Positions 13,501-19,800 of a stretch of 22,250 bases of DNA are shown here, in pieces (positions within the stretch are counted from its first letter, which is position 1; the number at the start of each line of letters is the position of its first letter). The DNA comes from a virus. The notes under the pieces were generated by a model, which was not told the origin of the DNA, did no database searches, and saw only the letters and a list, made by a program, of their open reading frames with translations. Position numbers and translations under genes: made by a program. The stretch spans positions 1-22,250 of IMG/VR virus record IMGVR_UViG_3300032006_000100. The stretch is one strand, 5' to 3'.

Positions 13501-14910
13501 GAGATTCAAGTAGATGCAGTTAGTGTAGGTATTGTAGGTGTTGTTCCAGCATCTATGAGATCTAGTTCTACTCTTACTGATATTATATCACCTACAGGTA
13601 ATATTCCTCCAATAGCAAGAATTACTTCTATAATTGGTTGGTCAGAATTTGATGTAAGTATAAGGAATGTTGATTGTATTTGGCCAGCACAACAAGAGGT
13701 TATTGCTCCTGGTCCTCAACCTGGATCTCAGGAAGTAGTTGCTTGGCAGAGACAGAATCCACCAACTGCTGCTCGTGAAGATTTAGATTCTGAAAGAGAA
13801 GTAACTGCTGTTCTTCAGATTCAACCACCTAAGATTGATGTTATTGTCACTAAGGATGTTTATATTAATCTCCAAAGACCGATTAATAATTCCTTTATTG
13901 AGAATACTAATTACTATGCCAATGCTGCATTCTTGGATGTTGATTGTAATGTTGGTGATAGTATTGTATATGTACCAGATACATCTAAGTTTACTCCAAG
14001 TGGTAAGATACTTGTAGGAACTGAGATTATATTCTATCCACAGAAGCAAGATGATCGTTTCCTCTTTGTTACAAGAGGAGTTAATGATACTACTGAGCAG
14101 ACATGGGCTGCTGGTACATATGTTAGACAGATTCCTGATGTTGTTTCTGTTGTTCCTGGTGGAATTAATGTTATACACAGCATTAGTTCTGTTGAACATG
14201 CAACTCACTTACCAGATGGTGAGTTCAGTGAGTCATATCAACAATGGCAAGCGAAAGTAGAATTTGTTAATTCTGTTTTTGAACCCTCAACCAACTTTGA
14301 GATATTCACACCTCCTGCTGGTTTGGTTGATATGTACCAAGAGGAGTATAAGTGGTGTGATCCTATATCAACTAGACTAAATGGAATGGTTGATTTAATA
14401 GACGATCCTAGAACTGTCACACAAAGAGATGGTACTGTGGTTGAGGTTCGTAATGAGGTATTTGGAACTTCTGAATATCAAAGTACATATATCGTAGGTA
14501 ACCTTGGACATAACATTGGTGACTATCAGTATACTGGTTTCGATGATGGAGCGTTTGGTGTATCAAACCTAACATTAGGTGAATTTGATAGATTATTTGC
14601 ATCGATCACTATAAATGACTTCATTAAGAGAGCAGATTCCAATTATACTCTCGGTGGTGATTGGTTCAATTTAGGACATCCAACTTACACAAATCCTGTT
14701 GCTATCTGTTCCTCCACAAGCACTGTGGGGCCTACAGTTACAGTAAATACAACTGCTAATTTCCCATCCTCAGGATACCTATTTGTATCCACTGGAGCAG
14801 TAATTTCATATACATCAATTTCCGCATCTTCATTCGATGGATGCAGTTTTGTGAAGGGAACCAACAATTTAACAAATGGCGCGGAAATTGTCCCACACCA
14901 TTTAACTTAA
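4549..14910 (+). CDS. 7: giant gp7-like baseplate wedge protein (3,453 aa)
   Basis: It lies between gp6 and gp8, the T4 position of gp7 (1,032 aa), the wedge initiator. Residues 1-320 resemble the C-terminal third of T4 gp7, with FYQAKGTESSVRFIFNTL against YSTKGIEASYKFLFKVL and DLVGKVITQT against DLVGQTIYTA. Residues 1814-1850 (FFYQDYSYVIRS, then THPAG) resemble the next gp7 block (RSYYVMKIKS, HPVG). T4 sequence is recalled, not aligned by program. The rest is repeats: short F/IDDE-type beta modules near residues 80-125, 320-375, 1270-1320, 3130-3185 and 3390-3453; GGxGY beta modules at 545-692, 1208-1248, 1565-1668 and 2885-2978; NGVxQ modules at 1965-2024, 2510-2580 and 2630-2685; helical GGN modules at 2085-2150 and 2299-2384; and a YHYH-like domain at about 745-865. 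No signal peptide. It probably forms the wedge backbone plus peripheral host-facing arms (inference). It is probably co-transcribed with gp25 and gp6. Confidence 0.85.
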   Translation: MAVTKKSISTLIEAQLPEFIYSEYELFGKFVTKYYEHLENQGGTLDVLSNIDIYGDINYYEKKLLKQSTTLSGNITDSVTTITVDDATSFPEENGYIKIDDEILFYKSRTDTEFKELSRGVSGNTTLGDLYSPSTFATTAAASHSGGSVVQNISNLFLYALVKSFESQYLGSFPEKYLKGEIDKRTLIKNIRKFYQAKGTESSVRFIFNTLVAGGEENAPTVYAPKDRTYKSSESDWVKGYALKAKVTSGNANDLVGKVITQTRTETVPYASATVDNVRYDSTVDGEDIYNIYLATETINGEFKITSKTELIKEITTTAAKGDTISVFSTLGWGKTGTLLIGNETFTFDSKNAIQFNILTRQSATNHNVGTDVYEPIELTGNGVNLLSFGLIYNLDVSDGQPYASTGDAVEIGDPGFSTADVKITDITSNNTRWRFRDVNDNVNAPGHATIQNKLFDVLTEVSAIFEDDQYYYIAASGYPKHAILDGATGVSTDVKDQKLLKLIRKYATRTTEIYETPNLDVGIFLNGTRAYSYKDTEHKHYGKLEGISILTQGSRYQLPPYVLVEGVAGKATANLSGEFVESVTLTEVAQYSSTPTVEILSGRGAVVRAIVTNGKVTSLVADNKGEWYSSPPVISIRDNAGRGRFAEFNAIVENGKITGFTKISEGEFYTQSNVSVTVTPVGSGATAKASLRRWVKNRYYNLKNKLDSENGYLFENYNKELQYGYGQVGNPKTLRHNLGDNLSATFTEPTFKVHSPIIGFAYDGNPIYGAWGYTDPLDATSSIVRMTSSYIQKTTRSGGPVTSTYPLGTYIDDYEYRHRSGLLDENNGRFCITPEYPNGTYAYFLTIDDQQNPIFPYILGKNFYSLPVDSNYNSNLSQDDIPVNARRLSVAGITPNGGNVIATINDIKSGSIESIDVVSSSSNFSNGSELVFDNVGTEGIGAESAVSSIKGKTVNFLESAQTKASRLEIIRPAYLFKGDRLTQPATGTYGEVVGDVVNDTIVVLRDVQGTFDKTNTFSAQIKVLNLLLDRQASYAVGSVLKLTDGAVAQVAFGEVLKTTSSSNNVTVKVRTDLGATGTAPFYFQTEDNLADHYLQSDSLSDTTGSRIVSFTSLSDGLEPFVVNQNVALVETGSNHGIGLGDAVDISINPNDATTTTTYYARKRIYQDLILRAPTASTTIDYSGIGRLLTVNVGWDYTDGSYTNIPLTGGSGSGAKANITVAGSYVTEIQITTGGTGYKRQDILGVADDSLVRSGASISTQRLKVFVDHVGISGQATQVNVADASRFADNDLVKIDDEIVKISSISGNVITIARAQESTTAVDHYDKAPAVLYNGKYNFGATFKVNESEDIVYDSTNQTIQVAYPSTTALDTLQGITQLTQFFDESNPKRLVDLVSATTPENKFEFRKGLTGDFVKTPNIIVQEYYKYKFDTSDNSLTGIYLDFSPSARLNLIPVEKTESTILPGNPGAYIDLKFGFGARSSTNTYTEKKDTEFSSFYYYDKNGICSSDNSYITISKDPLTGRKVISYVTSNRFVYDLDGNSPEWDGSGSITYTTTSAFAVGEVNTIKVTSIGDNYKKTPLVLGINPSTSYRAAATVLYDTVTKSISGVNVTEHGSNYSQPKVVITNGDGQDASFTITSRDGKVLDIQVRTKGKGYTKAPEIAVIEGDVKVFARGSDIGVPKNVSIVRNGAAFHGDKTLYSDYNSSFVYVIKDYPVDAFQKGEVISQTVNNIEVARGKVVEWREGSNLLKVSLTSGAFRENHTIKSIRSGNTGKITATFVTVFSPAVKSTYDNQGYFTSDRGRIGNANQRITDSFFYQDYSYVIRSRTPVNIWRDLIKTTTHPAGLKMFGEVIIDPKAEGDSGATMPVESPKARTFSVINLWDPDKNKITVESTKRIVTQSIQKLEDYRSKTGTGSVGVEEFNFQDLIAQPVKLAANFDGQFNSDGQLIGTKTFQLQNAETNQLVYPYNEQALIITLDGVIQEPGVAFTVTGNSITFAAPPLGEDNVNGSVVPQQVFLGKLFEFKSDTINAAQLRKVKNIYQRSGRWIDAANQINLNQDFIVNETIGWFEAEYDDIIKNSTIPWNLLEQRFKEDIRLILSAVEHDIRFGGNVKAVDYAEIYKSSYEGYEVYIKAAFNYSLRLARLAIRNWDWVEVNAAFTAGSDIVEVNSGTANIAIGATLSAGIALPFANNIRVIEILSDTEIRVSAPAQATAGSAPPGSSSPGTTFLNGTATGNVTLATGTGAVQPPNTYRTNYTLAVPPVFTGDNQINFSFSGINNGQFVDGSFLIGKNKDLIVDYAVNWAKETYPGNNWPGKEYKCRRDLGYFIDAVVKHLKYGGNTEVVQAAELHFVGSKLDFIDDSLTQALETYKKALVEVCPAIIRQSFNPSPYSSLTPFVDNNIPNDPYSPSCAEVESSLNTFYDIIEEIITTGPNVIEKTNFNPNKRGYYTQLTPYSNIGIIPDAQLTSSECADVVSAVDSLNINILNGIGGTSATRSLPDYIDGETTIFDLFWEDGTKVNLSGNEDDLFVALNGVLQRSRYDSTIDTGDAYYIDRSKNPNQLVFDNPPIWDQDITARTLGEPTAVEKFFAYNVGNYRRFTIDKTLIQEDGSSAKGPFLVVGTKSNTVTNITDHRFLVVLINGVIQKYQSAYTISGPNITFVNEVKKEDVIDIRLLYGGDYEKVVTFYDHEPNSYLVSKNLTVSNGTTIKTDIDSYAVYNKKYDDLWVYQERGDGTINPIGKIFDYGVVGTDLIIKLSSANSAVESTFDVKIGALGNPGTSYSIVQSSNTCVLSTNNVAADGTIQLVKQSLTSFTGYNTGNPVKRVGFWKLFPGDEIKVDGESEFRTINKVADKVYSKEYRTGADVTSDHYGTFEVTPFNGITRGEGLSVVATVDGGKVTALSWNKKVTDFTVSPPIIAQPTAYQYYTPPVLEFVPTDGAGGGARAMVTVDQGQVIGVDLIDGGSGYTSAPKVIVTRKYKIRKANEIQVDAVSVGIVGVVPASMRSSSTLTDIISPTGNIPPIARITSIIGWSEFDVSIRNVDCIWPAQQEVIAPGPQPGSQEVVAWQRQNPPTAAREDLDSEREVTAVLQIQPPKIDVIVTKDVYINLQRPINNSFIENTNYYANAAFLDVDCNVGDSIVYVPDTSKFTPSGKILVGTEIIFYPQKQDDRFLFVTRGVNDTTEQTWAAGTYVRQIPDVVSVVPGGINVIHSISSVEHATHLPDGEFSESYQQWQAKVEFVNSVFEPSTNFEIFTPPAGLVDMYQEEYKWCDPISTRLNGMVDLIDDPRTVTQRDGTVVEVRNEVFGTSEYQSTYIVGNLGHNIGDYQYTGFDDGAFGVSNLTLGEFDRLFASITINDFIKRADSNYTLGGDWFNLGHPTYTNPVAICSSTSTVGPTVTVNTTANFPSSGYLFVSTGAVISYTSISASSFDGCSFVKGTNNLTNGAEIVPHHLT

Positions 14911-14914
14911 GTTG

Positions 14915-14928
14915 TATAAATATAAATA
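14915..14928 (+). promoter_or_regulatory. double late promoter TATAAATATAAATA before gp8
   Basis: Two perfect T4 late motifs TATAAATA overlap by two bases (14915-14922 and 14921-14928), right after the stop of the gp7-like gene and 32 bases before the gp8 ATG. This is the best match to the T4 consensus in the window and should make gp8 the head of its own late transcript. Confidence 0.82.
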
Positions 14929-14960
14929 ACTTTGGCGCATACAAATCGTAGGAAAACTCA

Positions 14961-16775
14961 ATGGCTGCTATTATCTCTGATAAATTTAGAATTTTTAACG
15001 CGAAGCAATTTCTAGAATCGCTAACTGAAGGTGCTACTGATACGAGTGCCGAAAGAACAAGGATGTATTTCTTTGTTGGTCGTCCACAAGCTTGGAACGC
15101 TAGTTTAGAAACATACTCCACAACTGGTGGTAGTTTTTCTGCTGGTCAAGAAGTTTATGTCGGTGCTAACTATGGTGCTGCTACATTCCGTGGAACGATC
15201 TCTACAGTTTATTCCGATTCATTGCTATTAACTGGAATCTTCGGATCCAATGGTGTAAACTCAACTCCAGGTGCTGCTGGTGCTACTATTAAAGGGTACA
15301 GTGGTGGTTCTGATACAGGAGTTACTGCAAAGGCAGGTGTCTATAGATATGGTACAGAAAATGAACCACCCCTTCCTTTAGATAACCAAAAAGAGAAATA
15401 TGATATCTACGATGATATTATTGCTGCTAAGAGAATTACTAGTGAGTATGCTCGTGGTGTAGTAAGACGCTACAACTGGGATTTAGTCGCTAACCCTAAA
15501 TTTGATATGTGGAAGCCTGACTACTCAGCAACTCCTGCTGGTGGTGGTCAACTCGGTAAGTCTAGTGCTACAGGTGCTAGTGCTATTGCTGATGCTAAGT
15601 ATTATGTGATGAACTCTAGTTATGAGGTATTCAAGTGCCTTTATAATGGAGAGAATCCTGCTAACCCACAAGGTCAAAACGCTACTTCAGAACCAAGCAC
15701 AGGATCAGGTCAGTATAGTAATGGTATATACACTGAGTCTGCTGGTGCTGGATACATCTGGAAGTATATGTTTACTCTTCCAACAGATGATGTACTGCGT
15801 TTCCTTTCTTCAGACTTTATGCCTGTTGTTCTTGCAACCAATGCATCTCGTCAAGCAACAGAGGCTGCTGCCACTGCTGGTAGAGTAGATGTTGTATTAG
15901 TTGAAGATGCTGGAACAAACTTACCTGCTGCTCAGGTTCTATACACTGCAATTCGTGGTGATGGAAATGGCGGTGTAGCAAAGATCACAACAACTGCTGG
16001 TGGTGCTATAGAGAGTGCTTCAGTTCAGGCAGTTGGTAGTGGATATACATATGCAACTGTTAATCTTGCTAATGGAAACCTCTTCAGTGATACTGGACTA
16101 AGTTCTGGTGTTGCAACTCCTGCTAACCACACTGGTGAGATAGAAGTAATCCTTCCTCCTCAAGGTGGACATGGTGCTGATATGGAACTAGAACTGAATG
16201 CTAAGAGAGTTATGACGAATATTCGTCTAACTTATGCTGAAGGTGCTGGTGACTTCCCTGTTGATAACGACTTCCGTAGGATCGGTATTATTAAGGATCC
16301 ATATAATGCTGGAACTACTACATTCTCTACTGCTAGTACTTTAAACGGTTTAAGTGCCGTTAAGATTACTGGTGCTACAGCAGATTATATTGCTGATGAA
16401 GAGATCACACAGACTGTTAATAGTGGTTCTAATACAGCAAAGGGTACTGTTGTTTCTTGGGTTCTAGATAGTGGATCTACAACAGCAGGTATTCTTAAGT
16501 ATTACCAGCGTAACGCACAGCACATCGACTCTGATGGTAAGGTATATGCATTTGAATCTAATGGTTCAAACGCTGTTGCTGGTGGACAGTCTACTGCGTC
16601 AGGAAATGTTGATACCAGTGCTAATGGAGCAGTTGAAGGAATAACCCTTGCAAGTGGTTTGGGTTCTCCTGAAATCGACAACAATTCAGGTGATGTAATC
16701 TATGTTGAAAACAGAAGACTCATCACTCGTGCTGCTGACCAAATCGAGGATATTAAACTAGTTATCGAATTCTGA
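14961..16775 (+). CDS. 8: baseplate wedge protein gp8, enlarged
   Basis: A 604-residue protein against 334 in T4, yet both ends match gp8. The N-terminus has DKFRIFNAKQFLES (residues 7-20) and RMYFFVGRPQAW (34-45), against T4 SKFRTEKMLNFYNS and FITFGRSEPW. GYIWKYMF is at 264-271 (T4 GYVWEYLF). The C-terminus has GDVIYVENRRLITRAADQIE (T4 GEMIYMENRPPIIMAMDQTE). In T4, gp8 forms a dimer that joins the wedge backbone and helps bind gp7 and gp10. The extra length includes glycine-rich beta stretches: residues 46-110, and a GGxGY module at about 333-375 of the same type as in its two large neighbours. GGHGADMELELNAKR follows at about 400. AGGA at 14949-14953 is a good ribosome binding site. No terminator is seen after the stop. 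Confidence 0.93.
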   Translation: MAAIISDKFRIFNAKQFLESLTEGATDTSAERTRMYFFVGRPQAWNASLETYSTTGGSFSAGQEVYVGANYGAATFRGTISTVYSDSLLLTGIFGSNGVNSTPGAAGATIKGYSGGSDTGVTAKAGVYRYGTENEPPLPLDNQKEKYDIYDDIIAAKRITSEYARGVVRRYNWDLVANPKFDMWKPDYSATPAGGGQLGKSSATGASAIADAKYYVMNSSYEVFKCLYNGENPANPQGQNATSEPSTGSGQYSNGIYTESAGAGYIWKYMFTLPTDDVLRFLSSDFMPVVLATNASRQATEAAATAGRVDVVLVEDAGTNLPAAQVLYTAIRGDGNGGVAKITTTAGGAIESASVQAVGSGYTYATVNLANGNLFSDTGLSSGVATPANHTGEIEVILPPQGGHGADMELELNAKRVMTNIRLTYAEGAGDFPVDNDFRRIGIIKDPYNAGTTTFSTASTLNGLSAVKITGATADYIADEEITQTVNSGSNTAKGTVVSWVLDSGSTTAGILKYYQRNAQHIDSDGKVYAFESNGSNAVAGGQSTASGNVDTSANGAVEGITLASGLGSPEIDNNSGDVIYVENRRLITRAADQIEDIKLVIEF

Positions 16776-16790
16776 TTACTTGAATCCTCG

Positions 16791-16797
16791 CTAAATA
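16791..16797 (+). promoter_or_regulatory. late promoter variant CTAAATA before the DUF4815 gene
   Basis: CTAAATA lies 15 bases after the gp8 stop and 34 bases before ATG 16832. It is the same variant as at 1724 and 2320. Its placement in an intergenic gap before a large structural gene supports a late start site. Confidence 0.55.
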
Positions 16798-16831
16798 ACA
16801 TCGAAGGATACTAGTATATTGGCGGAATACG

Positions 16832-19800
16832 ATGCCTCAAAAGACGAATCTAAATGTATCTCCTTATTTTGAGGACTTTGATGCGAGTAAGAATTTTTAT
16901 AAGATTCTTTTCCGTCCTGGTTACTCTATTCAAGGTAGAGAATTAACACAATTACAATCGATTCTACAGAATCAGGTTGAACAATTTGGTAAGTATGCCT
17001 TCAAGCAGGGAGACTTAGTAATACCTGGTGAAGTAGGACTTAATAACAAACTTGATTTTGTTAAATTATCTTCCGTTTCTGAAGTTGCTGTAAACGATGG
17101 TAGTGGTAATATCGTTTATAAGAAATATGATATATCAACACTAGTAGGAACTCGATTAAAGGGTTTAACTTCTGGTGTTATTGGTAACGTAGTTTCTACT
17201 AAGATCGCCACAGAAACTAATTCAGATACTTTATTTGTCATATACACTACTAGTGGTAATGCTAATAATGAGTCTACTTTTAGACAAGGTGAGACTCTAG
17301 AGGTAATTGATGGTGTTAATACTCCATTAATGGTAGTTGGAACTGATGGATCCGTTCTTCCAACTGCTGTTACTGTTACTGATCCAGATACAAGTGTAGA
17401 ATCTTCAGTAGTAAGTCCTGCAATGGGATATGCTTCTGCTGTTAAGGTAGAAGAAGGTATTTACTTTGTTAATGGATATTTTGTACGTAATGACGAGCAA
17501 CTATTAGTTATTGATCCATATTATAATGCACCTAGTGCTAAAGTAGGATTCAAGATTGCAGAAGACATTGTAACTCCAGAGGAAGATACAACTCTGTATG
17601 ATAATGCAACTAGTTCTTCTAATTTCTCTGCACCAGGCGCACATAGATTAAAAATAAGTCTGACACTTCAGCAGTATGCTTTAACTACTCAGACAGATAA
17701 GAATTTTATTCAGCTCTTAAGAGTTAAGAGTGGTGTAATACAAAAGAAAGTAGTACAAGCAGACTACTCATTATTAGAACAGACTCTTGCTAGAAGGACA
17801 TATGATGAGTCTGGTGATTATGTTGTAGATAACTTCTCTGTTGATGTCAGAGAGTATGCACAGAAGGAAGGAAACAATGGTGTGTATGCTGTTGATTCTG
17901 ATGGACTCTATAATGGTAAATCTGCCGAAGATGCAAGTAAGTTAATGCTTGCTGGTGTTGGAACAGGTAAAGCATATATTAGAGGATATGAAATTGTTAA
18001 CAAGGAGACAAAGAACCTTGAAATTAGCAAAGCAAGAGATACATTAGAATCAAATAATATAACTCTTAAAACAAGAGGTCTTCCAACATACGCGATTACA
18101 AATACTTCAGGATCAGTACCATTAAATTCAGAAGGATCTGATTTAACTGCTTATCCAGATCTTGAGTTCTTTAATGTTTATAATGATGGAACTATTGGTC
18201 AGAATTTAGAGTTTGGTGCTTCTCAAAAGTTTGCTTTAAATGCAGATGAAAGAGTAAGTACTGTTGATAGAAGAGGAACTATATTTACTGACAGTGACGG
18301 TATTAAAACTGTCACAGTAGAAATAACCAAGGCTGATCTTGTAGATAAAGCAAACCCTTCTAGTGGATTACCAACACTAGCATTTACAGATGTATGTGAT
18401 GGTAGTAATCAAGTTTATGTTGTATCAACTAGAGCATCAGGTCTACCAGCAGCATTTAATACACTTAAAGTTATTGGATATAGTTTAATAACTAGACCAG
18501 ATGCAAGTCCTGGAGATACAGCAAAGAGATTTGCAGAAATTACTTTAACTGGTAAGAAATCACAGTTAGATGCTATTACTGAATATGACGCAGAAGATGA
18601 TTCAGCTGAAAGAAGATTCTTATATCTAGATACCACAACTGGATCTGGAGCTGCTGCTAATAGATTGGGTTATGTTATTGATTACAACCCTGTAATAACT
18701 CCTCTTATAGGTACTGCAAAACCAAGTAACTTTACTCTTAAAGAAAGAGGATTTGGTTTTAATGGAGATACCGATAATATATTATCAAAAGGAAGACTCT
18801 CTAATGGAGACTCTGCCTATAATGGTATTTTTGGTCTATCATATTTCGCACCAACATTCTTTACTAAGTTAACATTAGAAGCACAACCATCCACAGGATT
18901 CGCTTCTGGTCAATATGTTGTTGGTGTAACTAGTGGTGCTTATGGTATCGTTGAGGGAACCTCATCATCAGACTTTAGTAGTGTTGGTATATTAATGGTT
19001 CGTACTTTATCTGGTAAGTTTAAATCAGGTGAAACTATTAGAGACGAAGGTGATAATGCTGCAAAGATTGCAACAGATAATACTATTTCACACTTTGTTG
19101 TTAAGTATAGAAGTACTGGTGGATATCCATCAAACACTAATTTAAACATTAATGGACAATTATTTGATACTTCTAAAGTTACAGTAACTGTAGATACTGG
19201 TGGAACTGGATATGTAACTAATGTTGTAGTAAAAGAAAGATCTGCTTTTAATCAAACATATAATCAACCACCTTTGGTAAGTGTTAATGTTGGTGGTGGT
19301 ACTGTTACTCTTGCTGCTAGAGTAGATGCTGTATTGTTTAGGGATACTGTAGTTACATACAGTCCTCAAGATGTTAAGTCTTTTGGTTCTGCTTTTGGAT
19401 CCCTTGGTGCAAATAAGTTTACAGCAGATATAGAAAGTCAGAAAACTACAAATACAACCTTAGTACCTGTAACATCTTATACATTCTCAGGTAACAAAGG
19501 ATACAAATTATTAGAGTGTAATGGATTTGGTGGCGATGCTACTCAATTCTTAAAGCAAGGTGATTATATTCAATACACTGGACAAGATGGTAAGTCTGTA
19601 AGAGCATGTGTATCATATGCTACAAAACCAGATGGAACATTAAAGTCTAGAATCTATTTGGATACAGTACTTCCTGATGCAGTCGTTAATGATAGTGTAG
19701 TTAAGATTACACCTAAGATTGATAACTTTAACCAAGGAACTCTTTTATATCCAACTGGAAGTGGTCAGGTATCTTCTGTCTCTAGAGGATCTGATGATTC

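Noticed and set aside
13783-14208. 141-codon open frame on the - strand
   Set aside because: Antisense shadow of the gp7-like gene: low-complexity N/S/I-rich translation, with the sense frame continuous and showing repeat modules here.
4549-14910. Tail tape-measure protein, as an explanation for the great length
   Set aside because: A tape measure should be mostly long alpha-helix with membrane segments. This protein is predominantly beta-rich repeats without membrane segments, and it sits in the gp7 position of the wedge block.
14756-15121. 121-codon open frame on the - strand across the gp7-like/gp8 junction
   Set aside because: It runs through the double late promoter and the well-supported N-terminus of gp8. 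No independent signal supports it.
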